DNA of 64,000 nucleotides from JAXMBN01 sp046349875 (GTDB taxonomy: Bacteria; Planctomycetota; Planctomycetia; Pirellulales; Pirellulaceae). Shown in pieces: positions 47,691 through 56,925 of the stretch. Location: contig JAXMBN010000002.1 in the NCBI GenBank assembly GCA_046349875.1, positions 124,001 to 188,000 on the forward strand. Direction: 5' to 3'. The position numbers and the translations under genes were made by a program. Below the pieces are notes generated by a model that was not told the origin of the DNA, ran no database searches, and worked only from the letters and a program-made list of their open reading frames with translations. Numbering within the stretch: the stretch's first letter is position 1; each line of letters opens with the position of its first letter.

Positions 47691-49112
47691 ATGCGTTGGA
47701 TCAACTTGCTTGTTCTGCCAGCTTTACTGGCAGCCTCTTCACTATCGATGGCTGAACCTCCTAAAGGTGTTCGACTGACTCCACTTGACGAATATGTTCA
47801 TGCGCCGGATCCAGCTTACAAATGGGAACTGGTCAATACGGTCGAGGGAGCTGACTTCAAGACGTACATTATTAAGCTGACATCGCAGGGATGGCGGACC
47901 GAAGCGGATGTTAATCGCGTCGTTTGGGAACATTGGTTGGTTGCCACGGCTCCGAAAGATATCAAGACCAACAAAGCCTTCATCATGGTGGGTGGTGGCA
48001 GCAACGATAAGGGGCCGCCCGCCGGAGCCGATGCCATTACCATGGCCATGGCTAAAGAGACTGGCAGCGTGGTTGCAGAACTGAAAATGGTTCCCAATCA
48101 ACCATTGATTTTTCATAACGATGGAAAGCCTCGCGTTGAAGATGACCTGATTGGATACGCTTGGGCCAAATATCTTGAAACAGGTGATCCAACTTGGTTG
48201 CCTCGCTTGCCGATGGTCAAGAGTGTCATCCGCGCCATGGACTGCATGCAAGAAGCGGCTATGAAGTTTTCGGACGGGCGCTTTTCGATCGAGAAATTTG
48301 TGATCGCGGGTGGAAGCAAACGAGGATGGACGACCTGGATGTCGGGGCCAACCGATACTCGTATCGAAGCCATTGTTCCCATCGTGATCGACGTTGCAAA
48401 TTGCGATGCGTCCCTACGTCACCATTGCCAAGTGTATGGTTTCTGGGCGACTGCGATTGGCAATTACTATGAACATCAGATTCTGCAGCGATTTGATCAT
48501 CCTCGGATGAAGGAACTGTACGCCGTCGTCGATCCTTATTCGTACATCGATCGATTGACCCTGCCCAAATTTGTCGTCAATGCGAGCGGTGATCAATTCT
48601 TCTGTCCTGATTCTTCGCAGTTTTACTACGACGATCTCAAGGGCGAGAAGCTGTTGCGTTACGTTCCCAATGCCGACCATTCGCTCAAAAATAGCGATGC
48701 CGTGCAAAGCATCATTGCTTACTATCAAACCATTATCAGCGGCAAGAAGCGTCCCGTTCCCACTTGGGAGTTCCTTCCTGATGGATCGATTCGCGTCTCG
48801 TCGGATGTGAAACCAACCAAAGTGACGCTCTGGCAAGCCAGCAACCCGAAGGCTCGCGATTTCCGATTGGAGAAGATTGGCCCGGCCTTCAAGGATAGCG
48901 ATTTGAAGGCCAACGGTGATGGGACCTTCACCGCCAAGGTAGAAACACCCAAAGAAGGTTGGACCGCGGCATTTGTAGAACTCTCCTACGATGTCGGTGG
49001 AACTCAACCGTTGAAGACCTCGACGGCGGTTCGCATTCTTCCCGACGTATTGCCATTCAAGGGGATTGATCCCAAGACGGTCAAATATGAAAAAGAGCTG
49101 ACTGCCAAGTAA
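47691..49112 (+). CDS. PhoPQ-activated pathogenicity-related (PqaA-type) protein
   Basis: About 473 aa from the ATG at 47691. That start gives the signal peptide MRWINLLVLPALLAASSLSMA; the upstream ATG at 47637 adds a polar leader. The fold is alpha/beta-hydrolase-like: FVIAGGSKRGWTTWMSG carries the GxSxxG nucleophile, and a late Asp/His pair lies in the ASGDQFFCPDS and PNADHSLKNSD segments. The PqaA family is annotated as PhoPQ-regulated in enterobacteria, but that regulation should not be assumed here. It is probably a periplasmic hydrolase. Confidence 0.8.
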   Translation: MRWINLLVLPALLAASSLSMAEPPKGVRLTPLDEYVHAPDPAYKWELVNTVEGADFKTYIIKLTSQGWRTEADVNRVVWEHWLVATAPKDIKTNKAFIMVGGGSNDKGPPAGADAITMAMAKETGSVVAELKMVPNQPLIFHNDGKPRVEDDLIGYAWAKYLETGDPTWLPRLPMVKSVIRAMDCMQEAAMKFSDGRFSIEKFVIAGGSKRGWTTWMSGPTDTRIEAIVPIVIDVANCDASLRHHCQVYGFWATAIGNYYEHQILQRFDHPRMKELYAVVDPYSYIDRLTLPKFVVNASGDQFFCPDSSQFYYDDLKGEKLLRYVPNADHSLKNSDAVQSIIAYYQTIISGKKRPVPTWEFLPDGSIRVSSDVKPTKVTLWQASNPKARDFRLEKIGPAFKDSDLKANGDGTFTAKVETPKEGWTAAFVELSYDVGGTQPLKTSTAVRILPDVLPFKGIDPKTVKYEKELTAK

Positions 49113-49130
49113 CAGTCGATCTCGATCGTA

Positions 49131-50036
49131 TTATTTCAGGATGAGATTGAGCCAGCGTTCTGCTGGCTCAATCCACGTATGGATGGAACTTCCTTCCACG
49201 GGGCGAATACCATAGCCATGTCCACCGTTTTGGTAAACATGGATCTCACTGGGCACTTTTCGTTTCTTGAGTTCAGCATAAAACGAAATGGGGCCGAGCG
49301 AACTTAGGCCGTCGTCATGGGTGTGGACAATGAATGTGGGCGGAGCGCTCGCCTGGGGCATCGCTTCGCGAAGCAGCGATTCCTCTTTGGTATTCCAAAG
49401 ATAGGCCGGGTAGATCAACATCGCAAAGTCGACTCCGAATGGTGCCTTGGCAATGTCATCGGATCCTTCATAAGTTAGTTTCTGTTGAACTTCGGTGAGC
49501 GTCGCTAAATGGCCTCCCGCTGAGAATCCCATAATGCCTATACGAGGTTGTTTGAGTCCCCATTGATGGGCGTTCGAGCGAATCCACTGGAGCGCTCGTT
49601 GACTATCCTGTAGTGCTTTCGGATAGTGCTGTTCTACCGAGTCGGTTCGTTCCTTGGTTCGATAACGCAAAACAAAGGCTGTGATGCCTTGTTGGTTGAG
49701 CCAACGGGCTGGTTCTTCTCCTTCTTTGTCGCGAACGACGTAGCTGTAGCCTCCTCCGGGGCAGATGAGTACCGCAACATTGCGCGACGGGGATTCAGGA
49801 ACGTAGACCTCTAGCTGCGGTTGAGTAATCTTTCCAATTCGAGTTGCAGGAGGGTTTTCATCAGGGCGACGCGGTAGTGCTTCGCCTGGATTTTGCGTTG
49901 TTTCACCAGGAGCTGCTTGTGGCCAGAGGGAGATGAGGTTTTGGGAAGATTCTTGTGCTTGGAGTGAAGCAAGCCCAACACAGATGGAAAGAAACAGTGA
50001 GGCAGAATAGGGGGAAAGGAAAGAGCGGTTGAGCAT
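49131..50036 (-). CDS. Secreted alpha/beta hydrolase (esterase-like)
   Basis: The start is the ATG at 50034-50036 (MLNRSFLSPYSASLFLSICVG), chosen because it gives a signal peptide; a longer frame to 50081 adds residues before it. The mature protein has the oxyanion CPGGGYSYV, nucleophile GFSAGGH and the HDDGLSSLGP acid region, with the GGHGYG histidine near the end. It resembles planctomycete BD-FAE/xylan-esterase-type hydrolases. About 301 aa. It converges with the PqaA-type gene, and a perfect hairpin lies in its last codons. Confidence 0.8.
   Translation of the reverse strand: MLNRSFLSPYSASLFLSICVGLASLQAQESSQNLISLWPQAAPGETTQNPGEALPRRPDENPPATRIGKITQPQLEVYVPESPSRNVAVLICPGGGYSYVVRDKEGEEPARWLNQQGITAFVLRYRTKERTDSVEQHYPKALQDSQRALQWIRSNAHQWGLKQPRIGIMGFSAGGHLATLTEVQQKLTYEGSDDIAKAPFGVDFAMLIYPAYLWNTKEESLLREAMPQASAPPTFIVHTHDDGLSSLGPISFYAELKKRKVPSEIHVYQNGGHGYGIRPVEGSSIHTWIEPAERWLNLILK
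49146..49172 (-). terminator. Perfect 11-bp hairpin at the end of the hydrolase gene
   Basis: ATTGAGCCAGC and GCTGGCTCAAT pair perfectly around a 5-base loop, inside the codons of the last 13 residues. No T-run follows. It may be a terminator or RNase-protecting structure at convergent gene ends, or simply a coding coincidence. Confidence 0.4.
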
Positions 50037-50262
50037 GACGGAAAGTCCTGTCGCGAGGCTGGGAGGGAGAATCGTCGTCACCGAATCATACCATTTCCGT
50101 AAGAAATGCCAAAAATTGATTTACATTGGCTTGGGAGAGGGCACAATGACCCGAAGGTCACGGTGCCAAGGAGACTTATGATGGAAGAACATCGCGAGCT
50201 CCAAGTCAGCGAGACTTGTGGAAGCGATCACGTCGAATGATTGATAGGCGGAGGGAACGGCG

Positions 50263-51012
50263 ATGATGCAATCTTTGGAAAACCCGATGGATGCGCCAAG
50301 CCAACGAGTGGTCACACATTCGATTTCGCATTTGCGATGGTTGGTGGCGATTTTGGTGGGAGTTGTTGGGGCGTGGCTGTTGTTTCAGTATCCGCCGATA
50401 CGCTATGACATTCCCGAACGGCTGAAGTCGGTAACCATGTTCAGTTCGCAAGAGCTGATAGCAGAGTACTTTGATGCTCAAAACGAAGTCTATCGCAAGA
50501 ATTCGTTCGCTGACTTGACGCTGGTGGGAACCTGCTTTGGAGCCACTGCCTTGCTGATCAGTCGAGGGCTCAAGCCATGGCACAATCTTATTGCTCTAGC
50601 GATCGGAGCCTTTTGCGGTTCCATTGCGGCTTATTTTGCGTTGTACATGAGCCCCTACCTCATCCATCGATTTCGCCTTCCTTTCGCGGATGACTCATCC
50701 CAGGCAATGGTGTCCGAGACGTTGTTGTTTATAGGCTGTAGTACCATCATGGTGTTGCCTTTCGCGTCTTCCCTTTGGTTGCATGGATGCCCGGTACAGA
50801 AAAGGGCAGCCATGATCATTCCCATGAGTGGAGTTCTTACCGGTATCGTCGCTCCAATCACGATCAGTGCCTTCTTCCCCATGGAGCCGACCCATCATTT
50901 TCCACCGGATGGATCGATCGTATGCACGATTTGGATTGCGATTCTGGGCGTGGCGATCTTCTTCGTTAGTTCACATCGCAAGCGACAACCCAAACCGACG
51001 ACTGCTTCTTGA
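50263..51012 (+). CDS. Membrane protein, hypothetical
   Basis: A 249-residue protein with GGAGGGAA before the ATG. About five membrane segments are visible (LVAILVGVVGAWLLFQ, DLTLVGTCFGATALLI, NLIALAIGAFCGSIAAYFALYM, MVLPFASSLWL and TIWIAILGVAIFFVSS). No family is recognised. It is convergent with the large gene at 51016, only 3 bp away. Confidence 0.6.
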   Translation: MMQSLENPMDAPSQRVVTHSISHLRWLVAILVGVVGAWLLFQYPPIRYDIPERLKSVTMFSSQELIAEYFDAQNEVYRKNSFADLTLVGTCFGATALLISRGLKPWHNLIALAIGAFCGSIAAYFALYMSPYLIHRFRLPFADDSSQAMVSETLLFIGCSTIMVLPFASSLWLHGCPVQKRAAMIIPMSGVLTGIVAPITISAFFPMEPTHHFPPDGSIVCTIWIAILGVAIFFVSSHRKRQPKPTTAS

Positions 51013-51015
51013 GGC

Positions 51016-53367
51016 TTACGGATTGAGGGAAAGCAACTGCTTGCCGTTGGGCCAATTTTCGATCGAATCTGCAAGACGGTGTAACAATCGATCGACATCG
51101 GCGGATACGGTTTCTTGAGTGCTTTTTTCGACGAGACTGATTCTGCTATTGATCAAGGCTATCATATTGATTCCATCGTGACGCTTGATCACGATCGTAG
51201 TTGTTCCCGGGAGGGAACCGACATGCCAATGGTTCATTTTTCCCGATGGCAGTTGCCGATTGTTCCAGCCGAGTGAATAGAAAACGGCTGACGATTTCTT
51301 TTGAGAATCGGCATCGCGGACTTCCTTCGAATCAACGGTAAGAGGCGAGGGACGTTCGAACATGGTCGCGATCATTTCAGGAGATAAGATCTTGGAATGG
51401 TCGGGAACATCTAAGGCTACGGCAAGAGTGGCAAGATCGATTGCTGATGCCAGCCATCCGCCATGAGCATCCATCGATTCAATGCTCCAACCGCCGTAGC
51501 AAACAGGTGCTTCGCGGTTTTCATCTGTGGGAAAGATAGATTTGGCTTTGGCCGGATCGTAGTAGGATACTTCTTCGGGTAGTCGATCTTCTTTGCGAGT
51601 GTGACCAATCTGCATGCGGGTCAATCCTAAGGGGAGCAGCAACCGTTCGCGGACATAGGTTTCGTAGGGCATTCCAGAACGCGCTTCGATCACACGCCCA
51701 AGCAGGTTGTATCCAAAGTTACTATAGGCATATTTGCTTCCAGGATCGAAATCCAGTTTGTGATGACGCATGGCTGCAATGAAATCATCTGCGCGAAGCG
51801 GTAAGGCGAAGCCATGCTCTTTGGCGAATCTTCGCGCTTGAAACATGGGATCAAAAGAAGCTTGGCGATCCCAACCGCCTCGGTGTTGCAAGAGTTGTCG
51901 AATGGTGACTTGACTCCATCGAGGATCCACGTGTTGCGAAGAAGTGTTTGGGAGCGGATCCCAATGGAGAATCTGTGAGACTGGTTGGTCGAGCTCCAGC
52001 TTTTTCTCTTCGATCAACTTCATCACCGCCATGGCAGTGATGGGTTTCGAAATACTTGCAATGCGAAACAGACTGTCTGGAGATACAAGCGTGCGAGTTT
52101 CCAAATCGGCATATCCATAACCACGAGCCACGCTGAGTCGGTTATCTTTGGTGAGTGCGACGGCCATTCCCGGCACGTGATGTCGTTGAAGGAATTCGAA
52201 GCAAAGCTCGTCGAGCTTTGCGGTGCCATGATCGCGATCCCCTTGAACGGGAATGGGTTGCGAGTGACGGAAGCTCTGTACTTGATCTGACGCAATGGTC
52301 GTATCCGGCTTCCATGTCGAAAGAAATTCCGTCAGTGCCATCACCGCCCATGAAGAAGCACCGATGGATAGAAATTGGTCCTTGCCGTGAGGAAATCCTG
52401 ATTCGTAGTAAGGTTGAAATCCTTTGGCTCGCGTGACCACATGCCATGTTCCATCAGGGAGTTGGCTTTGAATTAAGTAGTGGATTCCGCGTTGGATGTT
52501 GAGTGTCGCTTTGGAATCGAGATTACCGTAACGAAGCAGTGCAAAGAGGACGGTGCTGGTTGCATAGGCATCGCTAGTCATGGACTTTGTCTGCGACCAT
52601 CCACCATCGTTTTGTTGTTGGTTCAGCAAGTCTTGGGCGGCGTTTCGCAGAATTTCGCTTGGGTATTCAAGTGCATGAAGAAGCATGAACCGAAACACAT
52701 GATCCTCGGTATCTTGAGGCGTCGTTGTATCGATCCATTGCAGAATGCGATCCAATCGTTGTTGAAACTGTTCTTGTTCGGAAGATTTTCCATATTTTTG
52801 AAGGGATACGAGCGCGAAGTACGTGGTGGAGAAATCGCTGTCCGACATGGGAGGGCGACCGCTGATATGATGCCACCTGCCCAGTTTTTCATCTTCTGTA
52901 AGCAAATACGAAGCGACGAGTTCCGTAATCTCTGAGGGAGGTTCGTTAGCTTCCGCAAGCAACCAAAGGGCATAACCAGCGGTGAGAGCCTTTCCACCTT
53001 GTCCTTCCTTTTTGCGATACGTTTCTTTGCCTCGCTCTAAGTGAGCCTTGGCATGCTGGACTTGATGAGCGACCGCATTTGGGCCCACTTTGAAGGACTG
53101 CTTACGAGCATCCATGAGAGCGATGGCAGGTAAGGCACCATGATGGCATGTGAAGCATTGCTTCTGTTCCGAGGACGCTCGAGCGCTATATTCGAGTGGT
53201 CCCAGGGCAGCTTGAATGGCTTGCCGCAGTTTTTCTTCGGTAAAACTTGGTCGGACCTTCTCTTGCGATCCCGCGTTCTCTTGAGCTCCCGAAATATTGC
53301 CTTGAAGCATGCTAAACGCGATCAATGCATGGAGCAAAAGCATCATCACAAACGAGTTTTCACGCAT
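51016..53367 (-). CDS. Fusion: CxxCH motif, alpha/alpha toroid and class C beta-lactamase-type domain
   Basis: The start is the ATG at 53365-53367 (MRENSFVMMLLLHALIAFSML), giving a signal peptide. The first part carries CFTCH at residues 71-75, a c-type heme attachment motif, and then squalene-cyclase-like alpha/alpha repeats with QW-type NDGGWSQTK. The last 370 residues are a serine hydrolase of the beta-lactamase/esterase kind: SISK at 438-441 (SxxK), YSNFGYNLL (YxN) and HVGSLPG (HxG). 783 aa in all. No homologue is claimed with this exact order. It is probably periplasmic, and the substrate is unknown. Confidence 0.8.
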   Translation of the reverse strand: MRENSFVMMLLLHALIAFSMLQGNISGAQENAGSQEKVRPSFTEEKLRQAIQAALGPLEYSARASSEQKQCFTCHHGALPAIALMDARKQSFKVGPNAVAHQVQHAKAHLERGKETYRKKEGQGGKALTAGYALWLLAEANEPPSEITELVASYLLTEDEKLGRWHHISGRPPMSDSDFSTTYFALVSLQKYGKSSEQEQFQQRLDRILQWIDTTTPQDTEDHVFRFMLLHALEYPSEILRNAAQDLLNQQQNDGGWSQTKSMTSDAYATSTVLFALLRYGNLDSKATLNIQRGIHYLIQSQLPDGTWHVVTRAKGFQPYYESGFPHGKDQFLSIGASSWAVMALTEFLSTWKPDTTIASDQVQSFRHSQPIPVQGDRDHGTAKLDELCFEFLQRHHVPGMAVALTKDNRLSVARGYGYADLETRTLVSPDSLFRIASISKPITAMAVMKLIEEKKLELDQPVSQILHWDPLPNTSSQHVDPRWSQVTIRQLLQHRGGWDRQASFDPMFQARRFAKEHGFALPLRADDFIAAMRHHKLDFDPGSKYAYSNFGYNLLGRVIEARSGMPYETYVRERLLLPLGLTRMQIGHTRKEDRLPEEVSYYDPAKAKSIFPTDENREAPVCYGGWSIESMDAHGGWLASAIDLATLAVALDVPDHSKILSPEMIATMFERPSPLTVDSKEVRDADSQKKSSAVFYSLGWNNRQLPSGKMNHWHVGSLPGTTTIVIKRHDGINMIALINSRISLVEKSTQETVSADVDRLLHRLADSIENWPNGKQLLSLNP

Positions 53368-53694
53368 GGCAAGAGATCTCGAAGGCGGGAATGAGAGGGT
53401 GGCGAGCAAACACTAGAATAAAGCGCAGTCGGTACCAATACCACTGCCGAAGCTACAATGCCGGTTCGAGAGAACCGCAGTTTGAATCATGTTAGGGAAT
53501 TGCGTACACTCGTACGAAGCATGGTGGAGGCGTTTTAGAGCGATTTCAGAATGTTGTTGGAACGCTTGTGAGAAATCATGGACATCTGCCCCCGTCGGAG
53601 TTGGCGCTTTAGGAACGTGATATTCCCATCCATTTTTCTTAAGAAAAATGAAGACGAAGAAAAGTTGAAAGTAGTGGAAAAGAGAATTCTCGAA

Positions 53695-54459
53695 ATGCGT
53701 TGGGACGTCGCCAAAACTCTTCTGTTCCTATTCACCCTTTCAGCATTGCCGAAAGCCTTGGCCATTGAACCACCGGCATTGCAGAGATGGGACCGAGTCG
53801 TTTGCCTTCTTTCAGAGAATCGAGACAAACCTGGAACGCAGCAGAGTTGCTCTGGCTTCTTGATATCGAGCGAGGATCAATTGTTTCTCGTAACAGCCGA
53901 TCATGCGGCCAATGAGACGCACTCGAAGACGCGACTTTTGTATCGCGATTCGGAAGGCAAGATGAAGGCTATCTCTTTCGAGACACTGTTTGTCACCGCA
54001 AGTAATCCTTGGACGCGATACAAGTCATCGGACTTGGGAATTGCCAGATTGGAAAGCTCCAATCCCGAGGTCAAAGAACTTCGGGGGCTGGCGATTCCTC
54101 TGACGTGCTTTCTCAAGGAAGCACCTCCTCGGACGACAAAACTGGAGGTCAGCGGATTTCCATTGGGACTTGGTGTCTCTGATTCCTTATCTCCACTGGT
54201 CATTTGTGGAAACCTCGCATCTACCGAGTTAACCGCAGAAAGTCGTTGGGGAAGGGAACCTGTGCTTTATTCGACACCGGCCGTGGCGCAGGGGTCTAGC
54301 GGAGGCCCAGCCTTTATTGCGGATGATGATTTTGCCAAAGTTACGGTGGCAGGAATGTATATTGGAGTTGTGTTTGATGCTACGGGCGCGAAGCTCTCAA
54401 AGCTTGTCCCTTCCCGTATGATTTATGAAGCCATACAAGAATCCCTGTCGCAAAAATAA
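53695..54459 (+). CDS. Trypsin-like serine protease, secreted
   Basis: About 254 aa from the ATG at 53695, which gives a signal peptide (MRWDVAKTLLFLFTLSALP); the upstream frame from 53578 is longer but lacks signal features. A catalytic triad fits H70 (VTADHAAN), D113 (SSDLGIARL) and S202 (QGSSGGPAF). It has no obvious PDZ domain, so it is a single-domain protease. It is followed 13 bp later by a HEAT-like gene and then by a membrane-protein gene, all plus strand, suggesting an operon. Confidence 0.8.
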   Translation: MRWDVAKTLLFLFTLSALPKALAIEPPALQRWDRVVCLLSENRDKPGTQQSCSGFLISSEDQLFLVTADHAANETHSKTRLLYRDSEGKMKAISFETLFVTASNPWTRYKSSDLGIARLESSNPEVKELRGLAIPLTCFLKEAPPRTTKLEVSGFPLGLGVSDSLSPLVICGNLASTELTAESRWGREPVLYSTPAVAQGSSGGPAFIADDDFAKVTVAGMYIGVVFDATGAKLSKLVPSRMIYEAIQESLSQK

Positions 54460-54472
54460 TGTGAGGTTCACC

Positions 54473-55156
54473 ATGCATCGCCGATGGTTCATTCCGTTGT
54501 TGGTAATGTTGGCGGTGGGGTTTGTGAATGCGTATCGATTGAAGGCGGATGATGCCGAATCGCTTGCCCGCGCGAAGATGCTCGCTAAGAGTATTCGCGA
54601 TCGGATGACTGATCCTGCCATCATGAAGATTGAAACGGGAGATCGGGCAGATACGTGTCCCAGAGGAAAGCGTCAACGAGAAGTGGCGAAGGCGGACATG
54701 CACGCCTTGATCTCGTGTGGAAAGGCTGCCGACGAACCGCTTTGGACATTGCTATCCGACGAGGAGGCAAGTGTACGCAGATCCGTGGTGATTCTTTTGG
54801 AAGGGACCAGAACGGGAGTGGATTCGAAACCGATCGCGTCCACGACCATTCGAAGTCTGCATATACCTATGTTCGAGCGAGCGTTGAATTCCAAAGATGA
54901 TCAAGTTCGATATTTTGCATGTAACGCCCTTGGAAATTTTGCATCGTGGTCAGACGATGCGTTGGAGCGACTCTATGAATCGTTGCCCAAGTTGCGTAAG
55001 TTGCGAGAAGATGAAAGCAAAGATGTGCGCGCCATCGCTTGGACGGCCAGCAATTCGATTGCGTCGGCTTTAACGCGTCGTTCCCAGTCCTCTATGGTTC
55101 GCGTGGAAGCGGGGAAAGAACTGGAGCGACTCCAGCGCGAAGGAGCGTGGAAATAA
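54473..55156 (+). CDS. Secreted HEAT-repeat-like protein
   Basis: The start ATG at 54473 has GTGAGG upstream. A signal peptide MHRRWFIPLLVMLAVGFVNA is followed by two or three HEAT-type helical pairs (DEPLWTLLSDEEASVRRSVVILLE; RALNSKDDQVRYFACNALGNF). Asp/Glu- and Arg-rich helices end in LERLQREGAWK. It is 228 aa. It lies 13 bp after the protease gene, so it may be a partner or inhibitor, but that is inference from position. Confidence 0.6.
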   Translation: MHRRWFIPLLVMLAVGFVNAYRLKADDAESLARAKMLAKSIRDRMTDPAIMKIETGDRADTCPRGKRQREVAKADMHALISCGKAADEPLWTLLSDEEASVRRSVVILLEGTRTGVDSKPIASTTIRSLHIPMFERALNSKDDQVRYFACNALGNFASWSDDALERLYESLPKLRKLREDESKDVRAIAWTASNSIASALTRRSQSSMVRVEAGKELERLQREGAWK

Positions 55157-55196
55157 GTGAGCAGAATGGTGTTTGTGGAACCAAGCGAGGATAAAG

Positions 55197-55670
55197 TTGA
55201 CCAACGAAAATCCGCCACTCAAGAGCCTTCGTGTCGATATACCCCAATTTAGTCTCGTCGATGTCCTTTGCATGATGACGACGATCGCTTGTACTTTGGC
55301 GATTGTGAAGTTCGCAGGAGTCGTTGGGTTTAGTTTGATCTTTGTCCTCTCAAATCTGTTGATTTTGGGGGGAACGCTCTGGTTTGGTTTTGTTTCAAAA
55401 CGTTCCTGCATGAACCAACGCCAAGGAATCTTTGATGGTCGGCGCATCACTCAAAAATCGACGTGGCAATGGGTTTGGAGGTACGCAGTCGGGTACACCA
55501 TCCTACTTTGGCTGGTGTTTCTGATTCAGGTTGTTTGGCTCATCGTTTCAATCATTGTTCACCCAATGCTCGCGGAGCAATTGGTTGATCTCCGAAGCAC
55601 ATTGAATAGGGACACCGTGAGCCGCGTGATCGATGCGGACGTAGTTTCCATCAGGAAAATGGGTTGCTAA
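55197..55670 (+). CDS. Membrane protein, hypothetical
   Basis: I prefer the TTG at 55197, which has GAGG upstream; the frame can also open at 55173. It has three or four hydrophobic segments (FSLVDVLCMMTTIACTLAIV, GVVGFSLIFVLSNLLILGGTLW, YTILLWLVFLIQVVWLIVSI). Its last 41 codons overlap the 3' end of the convergent alpha/beta hydrolase gene on the other strand, so its true C-terminus is uncertain. It is the third gene of a plus-strand cluster after the protease. Confidence 0.5.
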   Translation: MTNENPPLKSLRVDIPQFSLVDVLCMMTTIACTLAIVKFAGVVGFSLIFVLSNLLILGGTLWFGFVSKRSCMNQRQGIFDGRRITQKSTWQWVWRYAVGYTILLWLVFLIQVVWLIVSIIVHPMLAEQLVDLRSTLNRDTVSRVIDADVVSIRKMGC

Positions 55671-56408
55671 GCGATCCATGATGGCGGGGGTGGCGATGCG
55701 ATCGTAACGGCATCCGACCAAAAGTGTAGGGAGATGGCGAATCGATGGTAGCTGAGGCGTTGCATCGTACCTTTGCATGGCGCCGAGTTGCTTCATCGCA
55801 ATCGGTGGCTGCGTAGCGAGGTCATGCCCGAAGAGTGGCTCCAAGCGTTGGGACCACTCTTTCCATTCCGACCAGAGATTGGGTGGTAAGACGATTTCGC
55901 AAAAGGCTTTACGGCGCATGGGCTTCGTTCCAATCATGGTGCGAAGGCCCGTCCAGATCATACCCAAGCTTGGGCTGGCCGCATCTTTCCCTCGCGAAAT
56001 CGTACATAGCAAAGACAAGCTGCGGACGCGTTTGGGGCATTCGATCGCAAAGCACTGAGCGATGAGCCCACCAAGTGAATGTCCCACGACGTGAGCTGTT
56101 TCCCAGCCAAGGTGGTCCATGAGGGCTCGAACGTCGTCCGCCATTTGCGGCACAGTGAGCGAACCTTGATGAGGCTGGCTGTTGGCCATACCGCGATTAT
56201 CAAAAGTGAGACACGTATAGGAAGTTTGAAGTTCTTCCACTTGTGGGAGCCAACCATCTCCATGAACCCCAGTTCCTTGGATGAACACGACAGGTGGGCC
56301 ATTACCTTGAAGGCGATAGGCAAGACGACAACCGTTATGATCCAAGTAGTTCATTTCCATTGGTGATCGCGAACTCATAATACAACTTGAAATGTAAGGA
56401 GTCGTCAT
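55548..56408 (-). CDS. Alpha/beta hydrolase
   Basis: The fold is clear: oxyanion VVFIQGTGVHGDGW, then DNRGMANSQP, nucleophile VVGHSLGGLIAQCFAIE, the acid in VGCRYDRIATP, and a His in RIDHAAHGVP. The start is uncertain: ATG at 56406-56408 has GAGGAG close upstream, but ATGs at 56378 and 56360 give a better family-like N-terminus (MNYLDHNGCRLAYR). No signal peptide is seen, so it is probably cytoplasmic. Function is hydrolase or esterase, substrate unknown. It is the last chromosomal-type gene before the phage-like module. Confidence 0.85.
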   Translation of the reverse strand: MTTPYISSCIMSSRSPMEMNYLDHNGCRLAYRLQGNGPPVVFIQGTGVHGDGWLPQVEELQTSYTCLTFDNRGMANSQPHQGSLTVPQMADDVRALMDHLGWETAHVVGHSLGGLIAQCFAIECPKRVRSLSLLCTISRGKDAASPSLGMIWTGLRTMIGTKPMRRKAFCEIVLPPNLWSEWKEWSQRLEPLFGHDLATQPPIAMKQLGAMQRYDATPQLPSIRHLPTLLVGCRYDRIATPAIMDRLATHFPDGNYVRIDHAAHGVPIQCASEINQLLREHWVNND

Positions 56409-56647
56409 GAAACTCCTCGCAGTTATTGCGTGCTTGAGGAGAATCACCATTCTGTTGATTTCAAGAATCGCTAGAAGTGACAATTCGTCGCTTGGAAAGA
56501 ATGAGCGAACGAGGAGAAGCGCTGGTCAAGGCAAAGCTATCGGTACGACGGCTATCTCAACGACCGACGTTATTAAGCAGAGGCTTCCAGCAGAAAGGAA
56601 GCAGATCAGCGATTATTTGCTGCGATTCAGATCGCGAAAAAAGAAAA

Positions 56648-56854
56648 ATGGGCGATATTGGACCAGCACAACCCCAGAAAACCAAGGGAATTCAAGGGAA
56701 AAAGTCCGAGTTGCCACCGGTGGGCCAATTGGTGGGCCAGATTGCCAACGGAATCCGTGATTTGTTGGATCGCCACGGAATCGAGGATTCCAAGGAGATC
56801 CAGGAGGCCGTTTCCCGGCTCCTGGATATTTGTTTTGAGCATCAACGCTCGTAG
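56648..56854 (+). CDS. Small hypothetical protein at left edge of phage-like module
   Basis: Sixty-eight residues (MGDIGPAQPQKTKGIQGKKS then a helical LVGQIANGIRDLLDRHGIED, ending LDICFEHQRS). An A-rich stretch precedes the ATG but no clear ribosome-binding site does. Longer frames from 56407 or 56477 exist but look random. I accept this with caution. Confidence 0.4.
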   Translation: MGDIGPAQPQKTKGIQGKKSELPPVGQLVGQIANGIRDLLDRHGIEDSKEIQEAVSRLLDICFEHQRS

Positions 56855-56861
56855 TCGGGCC

Positions 56862-56898
56862 TTCCGTTGGCTCCGTGGTCCCGTGGGGGAACGGAAGC
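56862..56898. other. Hairpin between two module genes
   Basis: CTTCCGTT (56862-56869) and AACGGAAG (56891-56898) form a perfect 8-bp stem around a GC-rich 21-base loop. It lies between the stop at 56854 and the start at 56926. It could be a terminator or RNA regulatory element; there is no T-run. Confidence 0.35.
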
Positions 56899-56925
56899 TC
56901 AGGCTACGGGGCGGAGATCTCAACC

